Shown one piece after another: positions 9,601 to 17,935 of a stretch of 64,000 bases of DNA. Both the position numbers and the translations under genes were made by a program. Positions within the stretch are counted from its first letter, which is position 1. Each line of letters opens with the position of its first letter. The notes under the pieces were generated by a model that was not told the DNA's origin, made no database searches, and saw only the letters and a list, made by a program, of their open reading frames with translations. Source of the stretch: CAYRLW01 sp964425215 (GTDB lineage: Bacteria > Spirochaetota > Spirochaetia > Treponematales > Breznakiellaceae); NCBI GenBank assembly GCA_964425215.1, contig CAYRLW010000012.1, positions 8,198 through 72,197 of the forward strand, read 5' to 3'.

Positions 9601-12600
9601 CTGGGGTGGGACGACCGGTGGGCCCTTCCGTTGGACCAAGGCCTGGTGGACGCGTACCGAAGGGAGGCCGAAAACTTCCAGGGACTTTTGGAAGAGGAGC
9701 GGACGGAACAGCGGAAGATCGAACGTCTAGAGGAAGCCCTGGCCCTGGTTTCCAACAACACGGCCCTATCGGGGGCCCTTGAACGGCTCGGCGCATCCAT
9801 CGCGGAACAACGGACCGCGTACCAGCAGGCCCTGGCGTTATACGCCACCCAAGCGGACCAGTATGGCTACCAGGGAGGTCGGTACGATGAACTTTACGGA
9901 ATTATGAAACAACGGTACGCCCAGATGGAAGAGGCTCGGTTCCTCTACGAAAAGGAAGACGCCATCCGTACCTGGGCCTCCAGCGCCTACCTAAAAGCCC
10001 AGGGAGAGGATAACAGTGACCGTTTGTCTTACCGGGACCCGGTAGCGGACGTGGTCTATACCCGGGACCGGAAAGACCGTGCCGAAGTAGCCCTCCGAGC
10101 TCTGGGGGACCTCTACGCCCCCGATACGGCCGAACGTCCCTACGAGGACCCGGAGTATCGGACCTTGTATCAAAATTACCAGGAGAGTTACCGGGACATA
10201 ATCCTCACCGCCAAGGCGAGAAACACCCTCGCGGGGGAGCTGGAACGGGAATACGAAAAAAATCAAAAATTGGCCCAAACCTATACGGCGGCCCTGTCGG
10301 TATTTAAGGGCAATGTGACCGAAGCCAGTACCCCCTGGTCCCCCTACCTGACCCTGCACAACGGGGCCCTTACACTTTCCTACGACAGCAACTACGTACT
10401 GACCCCGGGCTCGCCCTTGGATAGCGTCGCGGTGGAACAAAGCTTAAGCCAGTGGGGTGTACGGATGGCGGCCTACCGTTTTGACGCGGAACGGTACAAA
10501 CGGTGGGGCTTGGCTCGGGATTTTTTACTGCTCCAATTGCGGGATCGTAATCCATCCCTTACAATGATAAGAAACGAGTATCATCTGGCTGATAATATCT
10601 ACAACGATATGGGCAACATGGAGGTTCATTATCGGTCCCTTCGGAGTCGTATGGATGATTTTAGGAACCCCGGTGAGTCCTTCTTCTTCTTTGGCATTTT
10701 TTGGACTCCCCCGGGCCTTTCGACGGCCCAACGGTCCGCCTGGGAAAGCCTAAGCCCCCAAGAACGGTCCGATTTGGAAACCTACGTGGCCCTAACCCTC
10801 TCGGGCCAAGGGGGTAATTCCTCGGATCTCTATATGTTTTCCCACGTCTCCGCCTATTTGGAAACCCAAAACGTCGACTCGGTGGTTACCTCCTGGAAAA
10901 ATTGGGAGGATGGCCGCCGGAGTAATTGGTTTTACGGATGGTGGGCGGACATTGAGTACCATAAATTAGAGGGTGTGCAAAACGCGTACCGGCCCCTGTG
11001 GGAGGAGCTTCAGCGGTCCCTGGCCTCCGGGGCGGCACATTTAAAGTCCCAAACGGAAGCCCTGGCTTCCTCGTTCAAAAGTTACCAGGAGTCCAACGAA
11101 CGGATAGCCGCTATGGAAGGGCGGAGCGCCCCGGGGCAAGGTTTCCAGTGGCAGGATCTGGAAAGGGCTCTCAGCGCGGCGGGAACCCTAAGTACCGGCG
11201 AGATTGGTGAACTGAAAAACCTCTGGACTGCCTTTTCTTCTCCCGACGCCGGGAGCGGCGCTTCGGTGGTTTCCGTTTTGGAAAAACTTTTCCAAGGGGC
11301 CAAAAATCGTACCGCTTCCCTGTTCCGGGCCCTCGAGGGGACGGCCCAAGCCAAGGGAGTCGATCAATCGGAAGCCCAGGGGGCGTATCGATCGATTTTC
11401 GACGATTTTGTGGAGGGTAGGGCTACCTTGCAGACCCTGAATACGGCAGGACAACGGGCTTTTGGCGAAACGGCGGCTTCCGAGCGGGTTTATTTAGAGG
11501 ATTTGGAGCGGGCTCTGTCCCCGGCCCTGCTCCAGATAGCCCTGGGTTCCTCTTCCTCGGACCAGGAGGCCCTGGGCTTGGCGCAAAACTATGGGGACCT
11601 GATAAAGCGGGTGTACCAGAGCCGATTCCAGGCCGAACTGGCGGCCCGCCAGGCCGAATGGGACTTGAAAAAGCGGGACCTGGAGGATCAGCGACAGCGC
11701 TGGATGGAGGCTTCCCAAATCATGGCAAGCCGGGGCCGGGAGGATTGGGCTCGATCCTTGGATACCCTGCGGGAACGGTACGGCTTTTGGAAAAAACAAT
11801 ACCAAAGGACCTACGCGGAAACGGCGGATTCCTGGGATCGCTCGTATCTTCAGGGCCTGCGGGATAAGGAGAGCTGGGTGGCCAGGGCCACCGAAGCGGC
11901 GGATACCGCCATGGGGGAGGCGCTCCTGAGCGCGGTGGGGGTGGACGGACAGACCCTTTCCCGAAGTTTTGACACCCTACAGCCCCTGGGGAGTCTGGAT
12001 CCTTCCATCGTATCTATCCGTCAAACCCTATCGGAACTGTTGGACTCCCACATGGGCTTAGACAGCGCTCTAGCGGTCCTATCCCGGGATGAGGCCTCGA
12101 TACTCCCTTCTTCCGCTGTTCTTGCCAGCGGTCTTGATGGTTTGGGACTTTGGCAGTCTGCCCAAGCGCAGGCCTCCGTGGCCCTTCTGCTTCACCAATC
12201 CAATCAGGAGCTGGCCGTGTCCCAGACCCGCCTTCTGGCCTCCCGGGCCCGGGATATGGCGGACGCGGCGATTCAAACCCTAAACAGGAACCTGGCCCAG
12301 GCCAACGAGGATGTTCGGGTGAATATGGACCGGACCTTTATCCTGCAGGGCCGTTGGCGTCGGGACGGACCGACCTACGTCAAGGACGTGGTGGACCATT
12401 CCACGGTGTTCAACCCCATCATCACCACCCGGGCTTCGGTTCCAGGGTACATCGCCTACGTTATGAATCCCTGGAAACTGAATACGGACCTTTCGGATAG
12501 CCGCCTTGCTAACCTAAACGCCCAGGGTATCTCTGCCCTTATCGCCCAGGCCCAGGGGGAGGTGGAAAAGCAGGGGCAAGCGGTGTTTGGAACTTCGGGT

Positions 12601-15243
12601 CAGGGCCTTTTTGGAAAGCACGTGGGGTCCGAACCGACCCTTAAGGGGAAGCCCAACGTGGACGATGGTATGGAAAATATATGGACCGATAGGGGAACCG
12701 GTGAATTGGGCCGTCTTCTCCGCGGTTATATCTACTGGTCCCTCCGGGAACAAAAGGGCATGGCGGAAATCGCCAAACCCCTGTGGGACAAATCCCTTTG
12801 GGACGATAGGGATAGCTGGTTTAAATCTCCCTCCATCCGGGGCGTGGCGGATATGGGGGTGTCCCTTGTCGCCACCGCCGCCGCCATCGCTACGGCTCCC
12901 CTGTCGGGGGGCGCCAGTTTTGCCGGGGCTATCGCTTTGAATACGGCTCTTAATATGAGCGACGACGCGGTTTTTACCTTTTTGGACGTCAGCGGGGGGT
13001 ATAAAACTTGGGACCAGGGAGGTGTGGACTTAGGGAAACGGTTCCTCTCTTCCGCGGCCACCAGCGCCCTTGGGGGCGCCATCTCCGGCACCGGCGGATT
13101 AACGGACCTGGCCCTGCGGAGCACCTCCGGCATGGGTTCCGTGGTTACCAAAACCGCTTTAACGGGTCTGCAGGGCCTGGGTTCTACCACCCTTTCCAGC
13201 GCCATCAACGCCGTTCAATGGAATGCCTCGGGTTTCTCCTGGTCCCAAAGCGATTTTAACCGTTCCTTTAAGGGCGGCCTTATCGGGACGGTGGGCGCCA
13301 TGGCGGGGACGGGGATTTCGGGAGGGCTGGGCCTGATTAACCTGGAGGATGGGAATTCGATCGGCCTTTCCAATCGGGTTTTCCGAACCGATGATATCAG
13401 GAACCTAAACACCCTCACCGGAAACCTTTCCGACCAGGCCCTGCAGTACGCCCTGGGGGGTACTTTTACCGTCAATGTGGCCAACCTTAATTCCCTGGCT
13501 CTCCGGATCCCCGGCGCCAGCGGGACCCTCAATTCGGGCTTGCTGGAACTCCAGGTCTCTTCCCAGGGAACCCGCATGGCCCTGGGTACCGGGGGAGCGG
13601 ACCTCCAGCTTTCGAACCTCCCCGCTTCTTTGGGCGCCCTGGGGGATACGTGGCGCATATCGTCGGCAAAAATCTCCTCCCTTTTTGGGCAATACGAACA
13701 AGTATCGACCCTTAACGCCGTTAATATGCTGGGATATACCCCCAGCGGCTTGAATATCGACGTGGCCCGGGGAATATGGAATGGGAACCTGACGGTCCAA
13801 TACGGAAGCCCTGTCACCGGTACCGGAACCGGTGCCTACGGGTTATACAATTCTTCGGATCCTTCCCGAATCGAATTGTCCCGGGACCTTCTAGGTCCGG
13901 GAAAGGAAGTTTCGGCCCAACTCGCCGCGGTTTTAGCCCACGAGGGAACCCACGCAGCGGGAAATCGTTACGAAGCCCTGGCTCACCAGCAAGCCTTGGC
14001 AACCTACGGCAGTCTTCTTCGGTCCTTCGATCTTAAGGGCAACGGGGAATTTACCCGCCAAATGATCAGCGGCCTTACGGACCCTCGGTCGTACCAAGCA
14101 AACGGGGGTCCCCAAGACTTTTGGAAAATGACCAACGATGGGCGTCTCGTTTATGATGGTAAGGCGTCTTTGGTCGACGAGAACGGACGTACCCTCCTGG
14201 GCTATAAACAAATGGGTTTAGCAAAGGATTCCCAGGTCGAGGGCGGTCTGTTGGCCATCTTCGGGATCGGTGAAAACGAAACCCAAAGAATTAACCAGGC
14301 CCGACAAATAATGGCCAACGCCCTTAAACACAGTTCCGGAACTCCGGACCAGTGGTTCTGGGTGGGAACCCAAAACGTCGCCGTAGGTTCCCGGGGCTCC
14401 TTCCCCATCACGGAAAAAATGAACCTAAGCGATCTAAACCGTAATCGGGAACTGGATATGGAACAGATCCTCCTGCAATTTGGAAACACCCTGCTAGGCC
14501 AGGTTTTCGCCTCCTACTACAACAGCACCGTGGATTCTCAACTGGCCGCTCAAAACGGCAAAAACCTGGGAACGGAAGCCCAAAGCCGCGTCGTGTATTC
14601 GGAGATCCAGGAACGGTACGGCAACCTTCTGCGATCCAAACAGGACTTTTATTCCTCCATGCGAAGCTTTGTGGATCTAAGTAAAGATTATTACATATCC
14701 TACGGGTTTGGGGAAAAGGATGATAGCCATTATTTGCTCTATAACAAGACCCATTATGGATTTGATCTTTCCAGGTCCGGGGGACCCCTGGGGGATCCCT
14801 TGGTCGCGGGTCTTTCCGGGGTGGTGGACTCGGTAAACTGGAATCCAGGGTCCATAGATAAGCCGGCTAACGGTAATAGCGTAAGGATCGAGTACGGCTT
14901 TCCCTTTGAGCAAAATTTTATTGGGACGGGTATCTATGGGGAATATTTGCATTTAAAGGATAAACCGGAGCTAACGCCCGGATCTGCCGTTTCGCCATCC
15001 CAGCAGATAGGTAGTATCGGCGGTTCCTTTGGCTACGATCCCCATCTTCATTTTGATTTTTTAACCCGTGAAAACGCGTTTCAGCATAGCACCCTGGCGT
15101 ACATGCTGGGAGCTGATTTTGGAGATTTTACAGTGAGTTCAAAAATGCCGATTAAGTGGCAAAATATATATGTAATTAATCATACCTACGACCCGGAAAT
15201 GTTCTATAAAAATAGGTTTAATTACACTTTTAAGCGAAAATAG
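6649..15243 (+). CDS. Giant secreted coiled-coil protein with HEGTH motif and C-terminal M23 peptidase (TIGR04388-like)
   Basis: A 2,864-residue protein with an N-terminal hydrophobic export signal (residues 1-20). Residues ~20-2000 are mostly Gln/Glu/Ala-rich alpha-helical and coiled-coil sequence. A Gly/Ala-rich hydrophobic segment lies at about 2065-2230 and resembles the middle part of the Leptospira/Treponema TIGR04388 family. An HEGTH zinc-protease-like motif sits at 2431-2435. The C-terminus is an M23 LytM-type peptidase with HxxxD at 2702-2706 and HLH at 2799-2801, the expected zinc ligands of a peptidoglycan endopeptidase. The start follows AAGGAAGG. The last ~550 bases are visibly more AT-rich than the rest of the gene, and the AT-rich lipoprotein gene starts 9 bases after the stop. 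That layout fits a polymorphic toxin with an exchangeable tip and a cognate protector, or alternatively a cell-wall remodelling enzyme. TIGR04388 membership is from recall and was not computed. Confidence 0.8.
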   Translation: MKQALVVLCIVFLLPPGRPGTQDFTAFRDLTRPAFDRSFSKADRATSPGLWWASAQGSLSQVRESTEVLALKLFADPDERSSLLAQLDQWTEAELERRFAQWLTNYFMADPLASAHDQILAGISSANRQYLYHTDEAGKILYDAATGDPLVIRPDEGGLETAEEDSREWKTQVQRTAKEALGELRSRYMAHLPELLPYLREDRREAFESLWRETAESRSDSQEKELTALVDREAKLFMDRRTADLWSQRRKSESGTAERTVAELIEEISAPCEKAIESLQTRIEQAQGGTGDLAVQGKEWLEEYQTQFQRGLAAWENAEQRFLAQRIEWERDAGQAYLTGESAWNDAFGTLEKERQAWETRLQTLFDQGERTYQRASETLDRAILQAKTEFQRDAELRAQGGADRAQAWISMYQICGTVLRGARENASYWGARLAPPQSSFPPIDDPNLDSWIEGRLKELWSAAKKAYEALNRGPTELWMALDSASRQPPDEGLTAELSAQLRSAGVESFDSEGLVAGMELRRWSSLYKEYSARALEARNVLTADFGLAVGSGLLADVLDPSVSKEYLFLDEYQIELIRSQAVASYWDHRYRIALAVDSYAQDRSALRITDGESLDRWQRAKEAYDRALELYQGTQQNLIAQGRTVSQTQALVQEAQEQLNQATARLEDLNQEYALLMSSYALQRDDLIKNEIAASSYTLSQIQGRIDSVDDPPYIRYLERARALSLAQEVEKAGEALRTLILGAEGEASLAELALAAQDGTDESRSALEGRVLYLTQLSSDLKAPDSVPWNEEAFADPQALVQPFMTAPQGPQRALADYLSALEEENRNAPPWVSSVAEPWIEALLDYAAASYSVVAVPSESFESSESLGRQLDEKNKALADLLANADGFPLPEGSGDSLTDDPLAVRTLEREIQNLGYRLSFADKLEAERARNTPSAEQALLRFERQNRIWRSALTLWREGEEGTERNVLRDAIQGYIDDPTLGWDDRWALPLDQGLVDAYRREAENFQGLLEEERTEQRKIERLEEALALVSNNTALSGALERLGASIAEQRTAYQQALALYATQADQYGYQGGRYDELYGIMKQRYAQMEEARFLYEKEDAIRTWASSAYLKAQGEDNSDRLSYRDPVADVVYTRDRKDRAEVALRALGDLYAPDTAERPYEDPEYRTLYQNYQESYRDIILTAKARNTLAGELEREYEKNQKLAQTYTAALSVFKGNVTEASTPWSPYLTLHNGALTLSYDSNYVLTPGSPLDSVAVEQSLSQWGVRMAAYRFDAERYKRWGLARDFLLLQLRDRNPSLTMIRNEYHLADNIYNDMGNMEVHYRSLRSRMDDFRNPGESFFFFGIFWTPPGLSTAQRSAWESLSPQERSDLETYVALTLSGQGGNSSDLYMFSHVSAYLETQNVDSVVTSWKNWEDGRRSNWFYGWWADIEYHKLEGVQNAYRPLWEELQRSLASGAAHLKSQTEALASSFKSYQESNERIAAMEGRSAPGQGFQWQDLERALSAAGTLSTGEIGELKNLWTAFSSPDAGSGASVVSVLEKLFQGAKNRTASLFRALEGTAQAKGVDQSEAQGAYRSIFDDFVEGRATLQTLNTAGQRAFGETAASERVYLEDLERALSPALLQIALGSSSSDQEALGLAQNYGDLIKRVYQSRFQAELAARQAEWDLKKRDLEDQRQRWMEASQIMASRGREDWARSLDTLRERYGFWKKQYQRTYAETADSWDRSYLQGLRDKESWVARATEAADTAMGEALLSAVGVDGQTLSRSFDTLQPLGSLDPSIVSIRQTLSELLDSHMGLDSALAVLSRDEASILPSSAVLASGLDGLGLWQSAQAQASVALLLHQSNQELAVSQTRLLASRARDMADAAIQTLNRNLAQANEDVRVNMDRTFILQGRWRRDGPTYVKDVVDHSTVFNPIITTRASVPGYIAYVMNPWKLNTDLSDSRLANLNAQGISALIAQAQGEVEKQGQAVFGTSGQGLFGKHVGSEPTLKGKPNVDDGMENIWTDRGTGELGRLLRGYIYWSLREQKGMAEIAKPLWDKSLWDDRDSWFKSPSIRGVADMGVSLVATAAAIATAPLSGGASFAGAIALNTALNMSDDAVFTFLDVSGGYKTWDQGGVDLGKRFLSSAATSALGGAISGTGGLTDLALRSTSGMGSVVTKTALTGLQGLGSTTLSSAINAVQWNASGFSWSQSDFNRSFKGGLIGTVGAMAGTGISGGLGLINLEDGNSIGLSNRVFRTDDIRNLNTLTGNLSDQALQYALGGTFTVNVANLNSLALRIPGASGTLNSGLLELQVSSQGTRMALGTGGADLQLSNLPASLGALGDTWRISSAKISSLFGQYEQVSTLNAVNMLGYTPSGLNIDVARGIWNGNLTVQYGSPVTGTGTGAYGLYNSSDPSRIELSRDLLGPGKEVSAQLAAVLAHEGTHAAGNRYEALAHQQALATYGSLLRSFDLKGNGEFTRQMISGLTDPRSYQANGGPQDFWKMTNDGRLVYDGKASLVDENGRTLLGYKQMGLAKDSQVEGGLLAIFGIGENETQRINQARQIMANALKHSSGTPDQWFWVGTQNVAVGSRGSFPITEKMNLSDLNRNRELDMEQILLQFGNTLLGQVFASYYNSTVDSQLAAQNGKNLGTEAQSRVVYSEIQERYGNLLRSKQDFYSSMRSFVDLSKDYYISYGFGEKDDSHYLLYNKTHYGFDLSRSGGPLGDPLVAGLSGVVDSVNWNPGSIDKPANGNSVRIEYGFPFEQNFIGTGIYGEYLHLKDKPELTPGSAVSPSQQIGSIGGSFGYDPHLHFDFLTRENAFQHSTLAYMLGADFGDFTVSSKMPIKWQNIYVINHTYDPEMFYKNRFNYTFKRK

Positions 15244-15252
15244 GGGAATACT

Positions 15253-16101
15253 ATGAAACATTGTATATCTATAGGGTTAAGCATCGTTTTACTTTTCTTG
15301 TGTCTTTCGGGCTGTTCAAAGGACCCAGCAAGCAAACCATCTCCAACCATGGAAGGTGAAATAGATAAAAAAATTGAGGAAAAAAAAGTTGTTTTTACTA
15401 AACCTATAAAAACTATAAACGATTTTATAATAAAAAAAATTGCATTAGAATATCCACAGAATATCGAACAAGTAGTAAACTCGTTGCCATTGGAGCAATT
15501 ACAAAATATCACTGAAATAAACATATTAGAAAAGGGATCTTTTCTAAAATCTTTACGAGGAATTGAGAGATTACAAAACTTGGACTACATATGCATTCAA
15601 CATTCACAAATTTGGACGATTGGAGATGTAAAAATAAGCGAAAAAATTAAATACCTTTTTTTAGGAAATTGCCAAATATCGGAAACTTCCAGTCTGGAAA
15701 ACTTAGAACAAATAAACTCTCTAGGGTTATATGGTTGCCCCATTAAAGAATTAGGAGATTTTTCTAAATTAAAAAACTTAAGAAATTTGAGTTTAGATGA
15801 TACGAGCATAGGGAAATTAGACGGTGAGAAACTCCCCCACAGCCTCCGGTATTTAGGTCTTAGGCAAACAAAATTCAAGTCCCTCAAAGCCATAGAAAGC
15901 ACCTTTCCGTTTGTGGAAATAATAGACCTGAGCCACGGGGCCATCGAGTCGGTGGAGGACGTGCAAGATTTTGGTCACGTTCAGCAGATCGGGTTGGTCG
16001 GTACGCCGGTGATGGAAAAGTTCCGCGATAAGGATGGGAAGGTACCCCAATCGGTGGATTATAAGGGGGTTACTCTAATTTTTGTGGAACCGGATTTTTG
16101 A
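15253..16101 (+). CDS. Leucine-rich-repeat lipoprotein, candidate protector of the upstream peptidase
   Basis: A 282-residue protein with a hydrophobic signal and lipobox LSGC ending at Cys21, so it is probably anchored in a membrane on the periplasmic or surface side. Residues ~75-250 contain degenerate leucine-rich repeats (LxxLxxLxL pattern), a protein-binding fold. The gene starts 9 bases after the giant gene with an AGGGGA ribosome binding site, so the two are co-transcribed. Composition is strikingly AT-rich up to about 15,820 and then becomes GC-balanced for the last 90 codons, as if the gene were a fusion or recombinant. An immunity role is inferred from position and composition only. 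No enzymatic motif is visible. Confidence 0.75.
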   Translation: MKHCISIGLSIVLLFLCLSGCSKDPASKPSPTMEGEIDKKIEEKKVVFTKPIKTINDFIIKKIALEYPQNIEQVVNSLPLEQLQNITEINILEKGSFLKSLRGIERLQNLDYICIQHSQIWTIGDVKISEKIKYLFLGNCQISETSSLENLEQINSLGLYGCPIKELGDFSKLKNLRNLSLDDTSIGKLDGEKLPHSLRYLGLRQTKFKSLKAIESTFPFVEIIDLSHGAIESVEDVQDFGHVQQIGLVGTPVMEKFRDKDGKVPQSVDYKGVTLIFVEPDF

Positions 16102-16188
16102 TGGTCCCCCCGTTGAATATTCCGGTCCAAACCTGCCACCCCAGCAAACGCTTTTTAGTGCCATACCGGTGGCGGGTTTTGGCTGGAA
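16102..16188. other. Short spacer before the duplicated remnants
   Basis: No gene or recognisable signal is seen between the lipoprotein stop and the first duplicated block. An open frame on the plus strand runs through here into the duplications, but it is a chimera of unrelated pieces. Confidence 0.4.
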
Positions 16189-16299
16189 TCATTGGCTGGT
16201 TTCATCGGAATATACAGCACAGAGACGCGTACCCTGGGTATCTAGGTCTTGCTTACGGAACCTATCAAGGTATTCTTCGGTGGCGTCGACGTCCCACAT
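16189..16299 (-). pseudogene. RelE/HigB-type toxin gene remnant (copy 1)
   Basis: On the minus strand an ATG at 16299 opens 36 codons beginning MWDVDATEEYLDRFRKQD and ends at TGA. The start resembles HigB/RelE (Gp49-like) toxins, which commonly begin MWxVxxTxxFxxWF. Family members are about 100 residues long, so two thirds is missing. The same 5' fragment occurs at 22654-22772. No Shine-Dalgarno sequence precedes it, and it is almost certainly non-functional. Confidence 0.5.
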
Positions 16300-16310
16300 A
16301 TAAAAAATAT
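16192..16310. repeat. 119-bp direct duplication I, copy 1
   Basis: Equal in length and nearly identical to 22654-22772, with a scatter of single-base differences, running from TTGGCTGG to TAAAAAATAT in both copies. It carries the 5' part of a RelE/HigB-like gene on the minus strand. The flanks differ, so the two copies mark a rearrangement. Confidence 0.85.
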
Positions 16311-16311
16311 T

Positions 16312-16446
16312 TGGAACAAAAAATCGATAGTACGGTTGTTTTTTTGGATATGCCAAAACGGCGGGTGATCTATAACAGTTCTACAAGCCTGGGGATGGAC
16401 TCGGCACGTATTCAAGAAATTATTCGGCATTACGATGGTTGGAAAG
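16312..16446. repeat. 135-bp direct duplication II, copy 1 (fragment of the SpoIIE phosphatase gene)
   Basis: This stretch matches 23426-23560, inside the SpoIIE phosphatase gene, with about three mismatches over 135 bases. It is a dead internal fragment here, abutting duplication I on its left and duplication III on its right. Confidence 0.9.
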
Positions 16447-16518
16447 TCGAAGATCGGGGCAAAAGCCGAATTTCGACTAAAAACTGCAAAAATCCCGAAA
16501 TGACAGTTCCTATCAGTT
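16445..16518. repeat. 74-bp direct duplication III, copy 1
   Basis: Matches 18976-19049 over 74 bases. It begins AGTCGAAGATCGG and ends CCTATCAGTT, and contains the small inverted pair GTCGAA/TTCGAC. The two copies are direct repeats that flank the OsmC-OsmC-nifX-IS91 segment. Confidence 0.9.
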
Positions 16519-16533
16519 TATTGATGCCATACC

Positions 16534-16562
16534 TTGCAACTTTGCAACATTATGCGTATCTT
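16534..16562 (+). promoter_or_regulatory. Possible sigma-70 promoter for the OsmC pair
   Basis: TTGCAA at 16534-16539, 17 bases, then TATCTT at 16557-16562. It lies 50 bases before the first OsmC start, just inside the right edge of duplication III. Confidence 0.4.
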
Positions 16563-16611
16563 TTACAGATAGATACGGATGAAGAAGACGATCATCAAGG
16601 ATGGAGTTTCA

Positions 16612-17049
16612 ATGGCTACGCAGGAGTATGTCGTACGGCTCCACAAGGGAGCGGCAGAACGAACAACCACGGCCAGGGTGCGGGACGCAGAATTACGACT
16701 CGGCGCCACCAGCGGCGATCCTTCCGCGGGTTTTAACCCGGCGGAGACCCTGTTGTCGGCCGCGGGAGCGTGCATCACCAGCTCGTTCGGCCTGGTGGCC
16801 CGGAACAGCGGCGTCACGGTCGATCGGTTCGACGTGACGGTCAGGGGTGTGCGACAGGATGCGCCGCCGCTCTTGCTATCGATCGAGTACCAGATTGAAC
16901 TGGAATCGTCTGCTCCCGATGAAAAGATAGACAGAATTCTTAAAATAGCGGAACGGAACAGTACCGTACTGTCGACGCTCAAACAGGCGGTCGAGGTTCG
17001 GGGCACATGGCATAGAATCCAAGATTCGGCCCACGAAGGGCGATCATAA
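16612..17049 (+). CDS. OsmC/Ohr family protein lacking the second catalytic cysteine
   Basis: A 145-residue OsmC-fold protein. This family reduces organic or lipid hydroperoxides with two cysteines in the cytoplasm. The first cysteine is present in the segment LSAAGACITSSFG. At the position where the downstream paralogue has ERCPV, this protein has ERNSTV, so the second cysteine is absent and peroxidase activity is doubtful. I chose ATG 16612, preceded by GGATGGAG; an in-frame ATG at 16579 would add 11 residues without a good ribosome binding site. The gene sits 10 bases before a second OsmC gene. Composition and codon use are more GC-rich than the surrounding AT-rich island, which suggests separate acquisition. 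Confidence 0.8.
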   Translation: MATQEYVVRLHKGAAERTTTARVRDAELRLGATSGDPSAGFNPAETLLSAAGACITSSFGLVARNSGVTVDRFDVTVRGVRQDAPPLLLSIEYQIELESSAPDEKIDRILKIAERNSTVLSTLKQAVEVRGTWHRIQDSAHEGRS

Positions 17050-17059
17050 GGAGGCCACA

Positions 17060-17509
17060 ATGGCTACAGACAAGAGGGAAATGAAGGTACTCATCACCGG
17101 TGAGAGCGAGAATCCCACCAGAATCAATCTCAGGGCCGGCAAATTCACGATGACCATAGACGAACCTGCATCGATGGGCGGCACGGATGCCGGTCCATCG
17201 CCGGTACAGGTGCTGTTGCTGTCGCTCGCGGGCTGCCTCAACGTGACCGGTCACGAAATCGCGCGCCAGAAGGGCCTGAAGTTGCATGGCATGAAGATTC
17301 GTATCGAAGGCGTAATGAATCCTTGTACCTTCCTTGGATGCTCGTTTGAGGAGCGTGCCGGCTTCCAGGAAATAGACGTAAAGATCGATGCGGATTTCGA
17401 AGGCGTCGGCCCGGAAGAGCAGGCTCAGTGGCTGAAGGAGACAGAAGAGCGCTGCCCCGTCACCGACAATATCAAGGCGGACACCACCGTACGTGTGACA
17501 CTGGCCTGA
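17060..17509 (+). CDS. OsmC/Ohr family protein (two-cysteine type)
   Basis: A 149-residue OsmC-fold protein with both expected cysteines: one in SLAGCLNVTGHE and one in ERCPVTDN. It may act as a peroxiredoxin-like hydroperoxide reductase or a sulfur-handling protein. Start ATG follows AAGGAGGCCACA, a strong ribosome binding site. It forms an operon with the upstream OsmC gene and is followed after 142 bases by a nifX-like fragment. The combination suggests a small redox/metal cassette carried in with the island. Confidence 0.85.
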   Translation: MATDKREMKVLITGESENPTRINLRAGKFTMTIDEPASMGGTDAGPSPVQVLLLSLAGCLNVTGHEIARQKGLKLHGMKIRIEGVMNPCTFLGCSFEERAGFQEIDVKIDADFEGVGPEEQAQWLKETEERCPVTDNIKADTTVRVTLA

Positions 17510-17651
17510 TGCACCATCGCGCAAGTCTGGCATTGCACGTTCCGCCAGACCTGCGCCTTGCGGCGTGCAGCGCTTTCCTGTGCGCGGCGCTTGGTGCTAT
17601 TATTGGCATAAGCCATATTGATCTGGGCTAGACCTATACGAGGGGTATTCG

Positions 17652-17935
17652 ATGAAGATAGCATTTGTTACCGATGATGGCGTTACCATAAGCCAGCATT
17701 TTGGCAGGGCGCAGTAGTACGAAGTACTGACGGTGGAAGGCAACAAGGTGGTGTCCAGGGAACACAGGCCAAAGATGGGCCACGCCCAGTTCGCCGGAAG
17801 CGACCATGACCACGAGCACCACGATGAGCACCACGCGGCCGGCGCCGACCAGCGCCACGGCTACGGAGCCGATGCACAGGACAGGCATGCGAGAATGGCG
17901 ACCGTGATTGCCGATTTCTGGAAGGTGGGTTCTCT
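17652..17935 (+). pseudogene. NifX/NafY-like Fe-Mo cofactor protein, interrupted and truncated
   Basis: From ATG 17652 the frame reads MKIAFVTDDGVTISQHFGRAQ, then TAG at 17715-17717, then YEVLTVEG and a His-rich stretch, ending near IAD at about 17,920. The start and the His-rich loop match the dinitrogenase iron-molybdenum cofactor (NifX/NifB C-terminal) family of about 110-130 residues. The amber codon probably replaced a Tyr. The C-terminal third is lost where the sequence switches into an IS91-type transposase frame. The ribosome binding site GAGGGG is intact. Confidence 0.75.

Noticed and set aside
6801..14952. Many antisense and shifted frames within the giant gene
   Set aside because: They mirror the GC-rich codon use of the real gene, lack ribosome binding sites and show no domain pattern.
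16098..16736. Long plus-strand frame (212 codons) before the OsmC genes
   Set aside because: It runs through duplications I, II and III and into the OsmC start in the wrong frame, has no ribosome binding site and resembles no family, so it is a chimera of remnants.
17715..17717. Pyrrolysine-type recoding at the nifX-like TAG
   Set aside because: Family members have Tyr at the position, the gene is also truncated downstream, and nothing in the window supports pyl machinery; kept only as a low-interest question.
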